A stretch of 64,000 bases of DNA from an uncultured Alistipes sp. (lineage in GTDB: Bacteria; Bacteroidota; Bacteroidia; Bacteroidales; Rikenellaceae): NCBI GenBank assembly GCA_937911745.1, contig CALDPX010000008.1:1-64000 (forward strand), written 5' to 3'. The notes below the pieces were generated by a model. It was not told where the DNA came from. It made no database searches and saw only the letters and a list, made by a program, of their open reading frames with translations. Below, in pieces: positions 52,220-60,400 of this stretch (its first letter is position 1; the number at the start of each line of letters is the position of its first letter). The position numbers were made by a program, and so were the translations under genes.

Positions 52220-53224
52220 ATGAACAAAGAACTGCGCCGACTTATTGCCGTTGTAATCTCCATTTTACTACTCCGTATAGGACTTGTAGGCGTATATGAG
52301 CACTTTGGTGAGGCGGGTGGCTTAGACCTCTTTGATGCAATTGGCACCATTGCCCTCGACCCCATAAACCTACCTATCACGCTCTCTCTGACTCTTCTCT
52401 TGGGCTATCTTGCCAACACCGTTGAGTGGCTTCGTTCTCGTACCTTTTACAGGGTGGCGTCGTGGATTATCGTGGTCGCTTTGTGTGCTTTCATCTCCAC
52501 CTCGATAGCCACTTCGCAAGGAGGTTTTTCGATAGGAAGTGTTGGATGGTACTCGTTGCTACTTGCTGCCATAGTTTTTTGTGCAATCATCCTATTGGCA
52601 CTCTACTTATGGATCTGGTTTCGCTCTTCTCGCAAATATATTTCGAAGGTTATTGCCAAAAGCGAACGTACCAACTATCAATACGTTCAACTCAAACAGC
52701 AACTCAATCCTCACTTTCTTTTCAATAGTCTTTCAATCCTCGACTACCTTGTACAGGAGCAGCAGACCGAACGAGCGAGCGACTACATAAAAAAACTCGC
52801 CAACATCTACCGCTATCTGCTCAAACAGGAGGAGTACGACACCATCGAGCTCTCCAAGGAGATCGACTTTTTGCGGCTCTACATCGACATTATGAGAGAG
52901 CGTTTTTTGGACGGTTTCGAGATTGAAATAGACCTCCCCTCAAAGGTGCTCTCACGCAAGGTCGTCCCTTGTGCCTTACAGGTTTTGGTCGAAAATGCCT
53001 TTAAGCACAACTCTGCCACACCCTCTCGTAAACTCCACATTAGGATTTGGAACGAGAAGGGCAAAGTGGTGGTGCAAAACAATATAAACCACAAACAAAC
53101 CCCCTCGGTATCCAATGGCTTCGGGCTCAAAAATCTGCGAGTGCAGTACAGTGTACTCTCGGGTGAAAGCATAGAAGTTGTGGAAGATGGCGAGAACTTT
53201 ACGGTAAAAATTCCCTTATTATGA
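52220..53224 (+). CDS. LytS-type sensor histidine kinase
   Basis: 334 residues. Four membrane helices in the first ~140 residues without a large periplasmic domain, then a His_kinase domain with LKQQLNPHFLFNSLSILDYL (phosphoacceptor His in NPHF) and an ATPase domain (VPCALQVLVENAFKHNS; GFGLKNLRVQY). It phosphorylates the LytTR regulator whose ATG overlaps its stop (ATGA). Divergent from the starch operon, so maltodextrin control is plausible (inference). Confidence 0.92.
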   Translation: MNKELRRLIAVVISILLLRIGLVGVYEHFGEAGGLDLFDAIGTIALDPINLPITLSLTLLLGYLANTVEWLRSRTFYRVASWIIVVALCAFISTSIATSQGGFSIGSVGWYSLLLAAIVFCAIILLALYLWIWFRSSRKYISKVIAKSERTNYQYVQLKQQLNPHFLFNSLSILDYLVQEQQTERASDYIKKLANIYRYLLKQEEYDTIELSKEIDFLRLYIDIMRERFLDGFEIEIDLPSKVLSRKVVPCALQVLVENAFKHNSATPSRKLHIRIWNEKGKVVVQNNINHKQTPSVSNGFGLKNLRVQYSVLSGESIEVVEDGENFTVKIPLL

Positions 53225-53988
53225 GAGTTGTAATAATTGAAGACGAAATCCCTTCAAGACTCAACCTCCAACGAGCTCTTAGGGAGATAATTCCCAACTT
53301 GGAGGTCATTGGCAATTTAGGCTCTGTTGCGGAGTCTATTGAGTGGTTCTGTACCCATCCCGAGGGTGCCGACCTCATCTTTATGGACGTACAACTGAGC
53401 GATGGCTTATGTTTTGATATTTTCAAGAGCGTATCGGTCAGCGGCAAGGTTGTAATAACCACTGCCTATGATAGTTATGCGCTCGACGCTTTTAAGATTC
53501 ATTCGGTTGATTACCTTCTAAAACCCATCGATAGGGAGGCTCTACGCAACACCGTCAACCATTGTCTTTCGCTTCTCTCTACACCTTCCCAAGAGAGCAT
53601 CGACTATGCCCGTCTTGCCGAATTGTTTGCCCCTATCAGGAGCGAGTGGAAGGATAGATTTCTTGTGAAGGTGGGTGACAAAATCATCCTCATAAGGGTG
53701 GAAAATATCGCATTTTTCTACTCCGAGAATAAAACTACATTCCTCGTTACGGACGAGGGTAGAGAGTATATTGTCGATGAGTCACTCGATGCCATCGAGT
53801 GCAAACTCAACCCCAACGAATTCTTCCGCATCGGTCGCTCGTGCATCGTATCACTGGCGCAAATTCAAGTAGTAACCAAACACTTCGGCTCGCGCCTGAA
53901 AGTGCAGTTGCGCACCTCGAAGCGCGATGACCTCTTTGTGTCACGCGCACGCACGGGCGAGTTCCTCGAATGGCTCAATGGGAATTGA
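53221..53988 (+). CDS. LytTR-family response regulator
   Basis: 255 residues. Receiver domain with acidic pocket (IIEDE), phosphoacceptor Asp in IFMDVQLSDG near residue 60, TTAYDSYALDAF and the Lys in YLLKPIDRE. The LytTR DNA-binding domain (about 145-250) carries IRVENIAFFYSENKTTFLV, FFRIGRSCIVSLAQI and KVQLRTSKRDDLFVSRAR. LytTR factors bind promoter direct repeats. A perfect 12-bp hairpin follows the stop. Confidence 0.93.
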   Translation: MRVVIIEDEIPSRLNLQRALREIIPNLEVIGNLGSVAESIEWFCTHPEGADLIFMDVQLSDGLCFDIFKSVSVSGKVVITTAYDSYALDAFKIHSVDYLLKPIDREALRNTVNHCLSLLSTPSQESIDYARLAELFAPIRSEWKDRFLVKVGDKIILIRVENIAFFYSENKTTFLVTDEGREYIVDESLDAIECKLNPNEFFRIGRSCIVSLAQIQVVTKHFGSRLKVQLRTSKRDDLFVSRARTGEFLEWLNGN

Positions 53989-54004
53989 GAAAATCGCGAG
54001 TCGA

Positions 54005-54040
54005 GCGAGGGCAGAGTGGGCTTACACGCTCTGCCCTCGC
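54005..54040 (+). terminator. Hairpin after the LytTR operon
   Basis: Perfect 12-bp stem GCGAGGGCAGAG/CTCTGCCCTCGC with a 12-nt loop. Only a weak T-rich stretch follows, so terminator efficiency is uncertain. Confidence 0.7.
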
Positions 54041-54142
54041 TTATTCGTATTTTCCTCAACTCTCAATTTATTTATGCTTGCTTATCCCTAAATTTTGTCG
54101 GTTCATCGCAAAGTGTATGTCAATTTGGGGAAAAATTACTAC

Positions 54143-54159
54143 CTTGCGCTCAGCGCAAG
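54143..54159 (+). promoter_or_regulatory. Palindrome upstream of pulA
   Basis: CTTGCGCT-C-AGCGCAAG, an 8-1-8 perfect palindrome 37 bp before the pulA start, next to a degenerate -7 box (TACCTTGC, 54140-54147). Operator or leader hairpin. Confidence 0.45.
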
Positions 54160-54196
54160 AGGCAACAGACAAAAATAAATAAAGCAACAATACTAA

Positions 54197-56194
54197 ATGA
54201 AAACTCTACTTAAAGTTGCCGCCATCGTTTGCGGCGTGATGACTATGGCTTGTAAAACCCAAACAACCGTAGGTGACTTCTCCACCTATCCCGAGTACAA
54301 GAAAAATGACCTCGGACTAACCTACACCCCCGAAAAATCGACTCTCCGCCTGTGGGCTCCCAGCGCAGAGAGCGTAACCCTTCGTATCTATGCCGAGGGC
54401 GTGGGTGGCGAGGCTCTCGAAACCATCGCTATGGAGAAGAGCACCAAAGGTACTTGGGTGGCAACACTCCCGGGCGACCGCAAAGGTCAGTTCTACACCT
54501 ATCAGATTACCCACGAGGGTAAGGCTCTTGCCGAAACCCCCGGCGTGTGGAACAAGGCTGTGGGCGTGAATGGCGTAAGAGCTGCCATCATCGACCTCGC
54601 AGACACCAATCCCGAGGGTTGGGAGAACGACCAGCGCATTGAGGTAGAGAACTTTACCGACATCATCATCTACGAGATGCACCACCGCGACTTCTCGATT
54701 GCCGACAACAGTGGCATCACAAACAAAGGCAAATTCCTTGCCCTCACCGAGCAGGGCACCCTCACTCCCGAGGGTTTGAAGAGCGGCATCGACCACTTGA
54801 AAGAGTTGGGTATCACCCACGTTCACATCCTCCCATCCTACGACTACGGTTCGATTGACGAGGCTCACCTGGAAGAGAACAAATACAACTGGGGCTACGA
54901 TCCCAAAAACTACAATGCTCCCGAGGGTGGCTACTCCACCGACCCCTTTACTCCTGAGGTACGCATCCGCGAGATGAAGCAGATGGTTCAGGCTCTCCAC
55001 GAGGCGGGCATTGGCGTGATTATGGACGTTGTGTACAACCACACCTTTGCAAATGACGGCTCGAACTTCTCGCTTACCGTTCCCGGTTACTACTACCGCC
55101 AGACCGCCGATGGCGACTACTCCAACGCTTCGGGTTGTGGAAACGAGACCGCTTCGGAGCGTCCTATGGTGCGCCGTTACATCACCGAGTCGGTGAAGTA
55201 TTGGGCTAAGGAGTACCACATTGACGGCTTCCGTTTCGACCTTATGGCAATCCACGATATCGAAACTATGAACCTCCTACGCAGCGAGTTGGACAAAATA
55301 TCGCCCTCCATATTTGTCTATGGCGAGGGTTGGATGGCAAGCAGCTCCCCCCTGCCCGCCGAGCAGCAGGCCTCAAAACACAACGGCACCAAATTCCCTC
55401 GCATCGCCGTATTTAGCGATGACGTGCGTGACGGCTTGCGTGGCGAGTGGATGAGCGCAGGCGAGGGTGGTTTTGCTACGGGCAAGGTTACAAACCGCCA
55501 AAAGGAGAGCATCAAGTTTGCCGTTGTGGGCGCAGGTCAGCACCCCCAGGTGGACTACGAGGCTGTGAACTACTCCTCGGCACCCTACGCCAACGACCCC
55601 ATAGAGGTTATTAACTATGTTTCGTGCCACGATGACGAGTGTCTGCGCGACAAGATTGATATGGTAGCAAAAGACGCCACCCCCGAGCAGCGCAAGCGTA
55701 TGGACCTTTTAGCACAGACCATCGTTATGACCTCGCAGGGCGTACCCTTCATCTTCTGTGGCGAGGAACTCTATCGCACCAAAGGTCACATCCGCAACAC
55801 CTACAACCTCCCCGACAACATCAACCGCATAGATTGGAGCCACAAGGCTAAATATGCCGATGTATTCAACTACTACAAGCAACTCATCGCTATGCGTCGT
55901 GCACACCCCGCATTCCGTATGGCAACCAACGAGCAGGTTATCTCCAACCTCAAATTCATCGACTCGCCCGAGGGCACAGTGATGTATACCATCAATGGCG
56001 CAGCAGTGGGCGACAAGTGGAACGAAGTGCTTGTAGTCTACAACGGAAACCGCTCGGGCGTGGATATGGTCTTCCCCGAGGGCGAGTGGATGCTCGTGTG
56101 CGAAGACGGCAGGATGCAACTCGACAACCCCCGCCCCTTCAAAGGCAGCGACTTCTATGTCCACGGCACCAGCGCAATCATCGCCTACCGATAA
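54197..56194 (+). CDS. pulA: Type I pullulanase, lipoprotein
   Basis: 665 residues. Signal ending VMTMAC, then KTQTTVGDF. N-terminal CBM48 domain (about 35-120, STLRLWAPSAESVTLRIYAE) and the pullulanase hallmark YNWGYDPKNYNAPEGGYS near residue 230. GH13_14 barrel: DVVYNHTF, nucleophile in GFRFDLMAIHD near 344, acid/base in YGEGWMAS near 375 and YVSCHDDECL near 474. It debranches alpha-1,6 bonds. The residues after the lipid Cys are not acidic, unlike the GH13 lipoprotein, suggesting a periplasmic-facing location (inference). Confidence 0.93.
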   Translation: MKTLLKVAAIVCGVMTMACKTQTTVGDFSTYPEYKKNDLGLTYTPEKSTLRLWAPSAESVTLRIYAEGVGGEALETIAMEKSTKGTWVATLPGDRKGQFYTYQITHEGKALAETPGVWNKAVGVNGVRAAIIDLADTNPEGWENDQRIEVENFTDIIIYEMHHRDFSIADNSGITNKGKFLALTEQGTLTPEGLKSGIDHLKELGITHVHILPSYDYGSIDEAHLEENKYNWGYDPKNYNAPEGGYSTDPFTPEVRIREMKQMVQALHEAGIGVIMDVVYNHTFANDGSNFSLTVPGYYYRQTADGDYSNASGCGNETASERPMVRRYITESVKYWAKEYHIDGFRFDLMAIHDIETMNLLRSELDKISPSIFVYGEGWMASSSPLPAEQQASKHNGTKFPRIAVFSDDVRDGLRGEWMSAGEGGFATGKVTNRQKESIKFAVVGAGQHPQVDYEAVNYSSAPYANDPIEVINYVSCHDDECLRDKIDMVAKDATPEQRKRMDLLAQTIVMTSQGVPFIFCGEELYRTKGHIRNTYNLPDNINRIDWSHKAKYADVFNYYKQLIAMRRAHPAFRMATNEQVISNLKFIDSPEGTVMYTINGAAVGDKWNEVLVVYNGNRSGVDMVFPEGEWMLVCEDGRMQLDNPRPFKGSDFYVHGTSAIIAYR

Positions 56195-56199
56195 GCAAT

Positions 56200-56243
56200 A
56201 CACAAAAAGAGCGGGTTGAGATGTCAATCCGCTCTTTTTGTGT
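56200..56243 (+). terminator. pulA terminator
   Basis: A ~20-bp stem (ACACAAAAAGAGCGGGTTGA against TCAATCCGCTCTTTTTGTGT) with a 4-nt loop. Confidence 0.9.
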
Positions 56244-56264
56244 CTGTTTTGCGGCTTTCTTTTT

Positions 56265-56545
56265 ATCCACTTTTTCTCCGCTTTTTGTAAAAAGCGGAAC
56301 CAAAAACTTTTAGTGCAGCCTTTGCGTGGAGAGAGATGTGTCTGCTTTACAGCAGTTCTTAAAACAGAACACCACAGCCACCTTCAAACAAGTTTGAGTG
56401 GCGGTGGCGTTCTGTTTTATGCTCTTCTTGCGAAGAGCAACACATCCCCCTCCCCGAAAAAAAGACTTCTCTCAAACTCACTCTGTTATCCTTGCAATCC
56501 CTGTTACCCCTGCTACCCCTGTCACTCCTGTCACTTCTGCAAGAA
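56265..56545 (+). repeat. Mosaic hairpin repeat R1, copy C
   Basis: After the pulA terminator: H1 56278-56297; spacer AAAAACTTTTAGTGCAGCC; H2 56342-56355 (CTGCT/AGCAG); H3 around core 56384-56397 with arms CAGAAC/GTTCTG and GCCAC/GTGGC; H4 GCTCTTC/GAAGAGC (56421-56438); a CCCCGAAAAAAAGAC motif; 9-bp array 56483-56541. Confidence 0.85.
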
Positions 56546-56576
56546 AAACAGGAATAACAAGAGGTACAGGGACAAG

Positions 56577-56624
56577 GTATTCTCCACGAAAAAAGGCAGA
56601 CCAGACGATCTGCCTCTATTTTCG

Positions 56625-56634
<10 letters not shown>
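56577..56634 (-). other. Inverted repeat joining the tRNA 3' end to its trailer, with an internal terminator
   Basis: 56619-56634 (tRNA acceptor 3' strand plus trailer) and 56577-56592 are perfectly complementary over 16 bp. Between them on the minus strand is GGCAGA-8 nt-TCTGCC followed by T residues, a normal intrinsic terminator. Confidence 0.8.
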
Positions 56635-56698
<64 letters not shown>

Positions 56699-56772
56699 TC
56701 GGTTTGTGGTGCAAAGATAAACAAAATTCCAAATAAAAAAGAGATTTATGTGTTGTTTTCGTTTTTTCTTCA

Positions 56773-56780
56773 TATATTTG
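56773..56780 (+). promoter_or_regulatory. -7 box of the tonB-like gene
   Basis: TATATTTG, full match to TAnnTTTG, about 85 nt upstream of the start. Confidence 0.55.
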
Positions 56781-56864
56781 TAGGTAAATTTTGGGGTGGA
56801 GTGTAGGACTTAGACCCCAAGAAGGCAATCAACATATTGACAAACAATTAAATACACTACAATA

Positions 56865-57545
56865 ATGGAAGTTAAAAAGAATCCCAAAGTAGATCTCCAA
56901 AACCGTAAAGGTATCTTTTTGGAGATTGGTCTGATCGTTTCGCTTGCTCTTTGCATTGTTGCTTTCAGCGTTGGTCAAAGCAAGAAGACTATCGAGATTG
57001 TTACCGTTACCGGTCCCGAAGTTGAGGTAGAACTTGTTGACGTAACCAAACCCGAAGAGCCCAAACCTCAGGCGCCCGTAAAGCAGGCTGTAAAACTCAT
57101 CACCGAGGCCATCAACGTTGTGAAGAACGACGCTGTCATTGAGGAAGACATCGACTTCAAGGATTTCGACGAGGACGAAGAGATTATCGTAGAGGAGATT
57201 GTCGTAGAGGAGGAGATCGTAGAGGAGGCTGCTTTTGTTAAAGTTGAGATTATGCCTTCGTTTATGGGCGGCGACCTCAATACTTTCCGTACTTGGTTCT
57301 CGGGCGAGTTCAAAATCCCCGCAGTGGCTGCTGAGAACGGCATTCAGGGTAAGGTGGTTATGAAGTTCGTGATTGAGAAAGACGGTAGCATAGGTGGTAT
57401 CGAATTCCTCCAATCGCCCGATAAGGTATACGAGGATGAGGCAAGGCGCGTTCTGATGAAATCGCCTAAGTGGACTCCCGGTCGTCAGCGTGACCAGGTG
57501 GTTCGCGTATTCTACATCCTGCCCATCGACTGCCGTTTGCAGTAG
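56865..57545 (+). CDS. TonB-family energy transducer
   Basis: 226 residues. One N-terminal membrane helix (about 17-37, EIGLIVSLALCIVAFSVG), a short Pro/Lys stretch (KPEEPKPQAPVKQ), then an unusually acidic Glu/Asp/Val/Ile linker (about 85-130). The C-terminal TonB domain is clear: PSFMGGDLNTFRTWF, VAAENGIQGKVVMKFVIEKD and DEARRVLMKSPKWTPGRQ. It should energise SusC-type transporters with ExbB/ExbD, which are not in this window. Monocistronic with its own terminator. Confidence 0.9.
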   Translation: MEVKKNPKVDLQNRKGIFLEIGLIVSLALCIVAFSVGQSKKTIEIVTVTGPEVEVELVDVTKPEEPKPQAPVKQAVKLITEAINVVKNDAVIEEDIDFKDFDEDEEIIVEEIVVEEEIVEEAAFVKVEIMPSFMGGDLNTFRTWFSGEFKIPAVAAENGIQGKVVMKFVIEKDGSIGGIEFLQSPDKVYEDEARRVLMKSPKWTPGRQRDQVVRVFYILPIDCRLQ

Positions 57546-57575
57546 AGAGGTGTCACAAGACAAAACATCACACAA

Positions 57576-57607
57576 GGGGGACTTGCTTTGTTGAGTCCCC
57601 TTTTTTT
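57576..57607 (+). terminator. tonB terminator
   Basis: GGGGACT/AGTCCCC stem (57577-57583, 57594-57600) with seven T. Confidence 0.93.
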
Positions 57608-57658
57608 AGAAACTATTTGATGGATTTAGGCTCTCTTTTTGAGGAGTCAATACTTCAT

Positions 57659-58867
57659 ATGGCAGAACAAGACAACAACATACCAACCATCAATCGAGAC
57701 TACCAAAGGGCAGTCCTTGTTGCTGTGTGTCGTGACCGTCAGCCAATGGCACAGGTGGAGGAGTATCTTGACGAACTCGAATTCCTCGCCGAGACGGCAC
57801 ATATCGTCACAGAGCATCGCTTTGTGCAGAAACTCTCCTCTCCCGACAGCCGCTACTTTGTGGGTCCGGGCAAGTTGGAGGAGATTCGCGACTGGTGCGA
57901 GGAGATGGAGATTGATGTTGTAATCTTCGATGACGAACTGTCGCCATCGCAGACCCGCAACATTGAGAAGGTTATCGGCAGACGCATTTCGGACCGCACA
58001 AGGCTCATCCTCGACATATTCGTGCAGAGGGCTCGCACAGCCTACGCCAAAACGCAGGTCAAACTTGCGCAATATGAGTATATGTTGCCCCGCCTGACGG
58101 GTATGTGGACTCACTTGGAGCGCCAGAGAGGTGGTACGGGTACTCGTGGAGGTTCGGGTGAAAGAGAGATTGAGACCGACCGAAGGGTTGTGCGCAACAA
58201 CATCTCGAAACTCAAAGAGGAGCTCAAAAAGATTGACCGACAAATGGCGGTGCAGCGTAGCAACCGTGGCTCAATGGTAAGGGTTGCGCTGGTGGGCTAC
58301 ACCAACGTGGGTAAATCGACACTGATGAACCTCATAAGCAAAAGCGATGTCTTTGCCGAGAACAAACTCTTTGCAACACTCGACACTACGGTGCGCAAAG
58401 TGGTCTTTGACAACCTCCCGTTCCTGATGTCCGACACCGTAGGTTTCATCCGCAAATTGCCCACACAACTTGTCGAGGCGTTCAAATCTACGCTCGATGA
58501 GGTGAGGGAGGCGGACCTGCTGATTCACGTTGTGGACATATCGCACCCCGCCTTTGAGGACCAGCTGAATGTCGTCAAACAAACACTTGCCGACATCGGC
58601 GCAAGCGACAAGCCCGTATTCTTGGTGTTCAACAAGATAGACGCCTACACTTGGACTCCAAAGGAGAAAGACGACCTGACGCCCGCAACCAAGGAGAATA
58701 TCTCGCTCGAAGAGTTGCAGCGCAGTTGGATAGCCAAGGCAAACACCCCCTGCATATTCCTCTCGGCCCTCACAAAGGAGAATATCGACAAGTTCCGCAC
58801 CGACCTCTACGGTATGGTACGCGAGATACACGCAGGTCGTTATCCCTTCAACAATTTCTTGTATTAG
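57659..58867 (+). CDS. hflX: GTPase HflX
   Basis: 402 residues from MAEQDNN; an in-frame ATG at 57617 would add 14 residues but lies only 10 bp after the tonB terminator. N-terminal HflX domain, glycine-rich linker (RQRGGTGTRGGSGEREIETD) and coiled coil. GTPase motifs: G1 GYTNVGKST, G3 DTVGFIRKLP, G4 NKID and G5 SAL. It binds 50S or 70S ribosomes and rescues stalled ones under stress. upp follows after 41 bp, possibly cotranscribed. Confidence 0.94.
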   Translation: MAEQDNNIPTINRDYQRAVLVAVCRDRQPMAQVEEYLDELEFLAETAHIVTEHRFVQKLSSPDSRYFVGPGKLEEIRDWCEEMEIDVVIFDDELSPSQTRNIEKVIGRRISDRTRLILDIFVQRARTAYAKTQVKLAQYEYMLPRLTGMWTHLERQRGGTGTRGGSGEREIETDRRVVRNNISKLKEELKKIDRQMAVQRSNRGSMVRVALVGYTNVGKSTLMNLISKSDVFAENKLFATLDTTVRKVVFDNLPFLMSDTVGFIRKLPTQLVEAFKSTLDEVREADLLIHVVDISHPAFEDQLNVVKQTLADIGASDKPVFLVFNKIDAYTWTPKEKDDLTPATKENISLEELQRSWIAKANTPCIFLSALTKENIDKFRTDLYGMVREIHAGRYPFNNFLY

Positions 58868-58908
58868 AACAAAGAGACCAAAAAGTAACTATATAACACA
58901 ACAAAGGT

Positions 58909-59562
58909 ATGGTACACATTCTTGACAAAGAGAGTTCAATTCTCAACAAGTTTCTTGCGGAGATTCGCGATGTAAACATTCAGGGCGACAGTATGCGCTT
59001 TCGCCGCAACCTCGAACGCATTGCAGAGATTTGCGCCTACGAGATTAGCCGCACCCTCAACTACACACCCCAGATTGTCGAAACACCACTGGGAGAGGCT
59101 CAGGTGATGCTCTCGGATGACAAGATTGTCCTTGCCACCATTCTGCGTGCGGGATTACCCTTCCATAGCGGCTTTCTAAACTTCTTCGATGGCGCACAAA
59201 ACGCCTTCGTGACCGCCTACCGCAAGCACCACAAAGACGGCTCCTTTGAGGTTAAGGTGGAGTATATTTCGTGTGGTGTGCTCGAAGGTAAGGTGCTTAT
59301 TCTGGTCGATCCAATGCTTGCAACGGGCACCTCGCTCGTCTACTCCTACGAAGCACTTGTAGCCAAAGGCGGAGCCCCCAAAGAGTTGCACGTTGCGGCA
59401 GTCATAGCCAGCGAAGAGGGCGTGGAATATGCAGAGAAACACCTGCCCCACGGCACACACATCTGGTGCGCATCGGTAGATCCAGAACTCTCGGCACAGA
59501 GTTACATCATCCCCGGTCTGGGCGATGCAGGCGACCTCGCCTATGGCTCCAAGTTGGAGTAG
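58909..59562 (+). CDS. upp: Uracil phosphoribosyltransferase
   Basis: 217 residues. PRTase fold with the PRPP-binding motif VDPMLATGTSLVYS near residue 137, the Bacteroidetes-type hood ATILRAGLPFHSGFLNFFD, and the C-terminal uracil-binding IIPGLGDAGDLAYG. It converts uracil and PRPP to UMP in pyrimidine salvage. Confidence 0.95.
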   Translation: MVHILDKESSILNKFLAEIRDVNIQGDSMRFRRNLERIAEICAYEISRTLNYTPQIVETPLGEAQVMLSDDKIVLATILRAGLPFHSGFLNFFDGAQNAFVTAYRKHHKDGSFEVKVEYISCGVLEGKVLILVDPMLATGTSLVYSYEALVAKGGAPKELHVAAVIASEEGVEYAEKHLPHGTHIWCASVDPELSAQSYIIPGLGDAGDLAYGSKLE

Positions 59563-59581
59563 ATTCGTCTGCGCCACTTAT

Positions 59582-59850
59582 CTTCTCCGCTTTTTGTAAA
59601 AAGCGGAACCAAAAACTTTTAGTGCAGCCCATACGGTGAGGTGTGGCTGCCTTTGCAGGCAGATTAGCTGTCAAAACAATAGCCCTCTTTCAAACAAGTT
59701 TGAGAGGGCTATTCTTTTGCCCGCCACTCTCCTTCGGATAGCCACACACCTCCCCGAAAAAAGGCTTCCCTCACACCCTCCTTGTAACCCCTGTTATCCT
59801 TGTAACCCTTGTTCACTCCTGTAACCCCTGTTATCCCTGCTATCCTTGTT
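59582..59850 (+). repeat. Mosaic hairpin repeat R1, copy D
   Basis: Starts about 25 bp after upp. H1 59587-59606; spacer AAAAACTTTTAGTGCAGCCC; H2 59647-59662 (CTGCC/GGCAG); H3 59679-59712 with core 59690-59703, nearly identical to copy A; a weaker H4; CCCCGAAAAAAGGCTTC; 9-bp array 59779-59848. No gene is supported in 59563-59937. Confidence 0.85.
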
Positions 59851-59864
59851 TGCCACTCCTATAA

Positions 59865-59911
59865 AAAAAGTCGGTGCGCTTACCCCCGAAAGGTAATCGC
59901 ACCGACTTTTT
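59865..59911 (-). terminator. Terminator of the small membrane protein gene
   Basis: A 14-bp stem AAAAAGTCGGTGCG/CGCACCGACTTTTT extended by TTACC/GGTAA; A and T runs at both ends make it bidirectional. Confidence 0.88.
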
Positions 59912-59937
59912 AACGAGAGTTTCTCGCGAGGGGAAAA

Positions 59938-60129
59938 CTACTGTTTATTGAACCAAGTTTCGAGGTTTTGGCGAGCCCAGAAATAGTAGAGCGCAAGACC
60001 CACCCAACTTGTAGCCAACACAATCACTGCCACAATAAGTTTCCAGGGCAAATCGATGTTTTTCTTGAAAACGTCAAGCACGCACCACACAGCGCACACA
60101 AGACCTACGATGTAAAGAATAAATCCCAT
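59938..60129 (-). CDS. Small PLDc_N-like membrane protein
   Basis: 63 residues. Two membrane helices (about 2-18 and 30-52) joined by a loop DVFKKNIDLPWKL, ending WARQNLETWFNKQ. The pattern matches the phospholipase-D nuclease N-terminal (PLDc_N) helical pair that occurs alone as a short protein in many bacteria. Function of the solitary form is unknown. The terminator lies 27 bp downstream. Confidence 0.7.
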   Translation of the reverse strand: MGFILYIVGLVCAVWCVLDVFKKNIDLPWKLIVAVIVLATSWVGLALYYFWARQNLETWFNKQ

Positions 60130-60199
60130 AATTTTTTAGTTTTGTTTGAGTTAGTTTATAGCGTTAAGTATTGTTTCATTTCTCCTCTCCCCCTCATAA

Positions 60200-60400
60200 A
60201 AAGGGGTAGATGCCCGCAAGATGTACTTTGAACGAGTGCGTATCGCAAGGCGAGGTATTCTCATCCCACCCCCTATAAAAAGTGCATATTGCGGAGCAGA
60301 TGCAAGGCTTGCGATGGGCGAGGATGCGGAGTTTGCCACTCGCAAATGAGCAATCCGAGCCCGAGTGTAACGCAGCAGATGCCCGCAAGATGTACTTTTT
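60200..60400 (+). repeat. Hairpin repeat R2, copy e, within direct repeats
   Basis: Hairpin 60316-60362: GGGC and GGAT arms pair with GCCC and ATCC across a tandem G-A mismatch, around GTTTGC (60331-60336) and GCAAAT (60342-60347). AGATGCCCGCAAGATGTACT flanks both ends (near 60208 and 60377). Spans most of the 60130-60398 gap. Confidence 0.7.
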
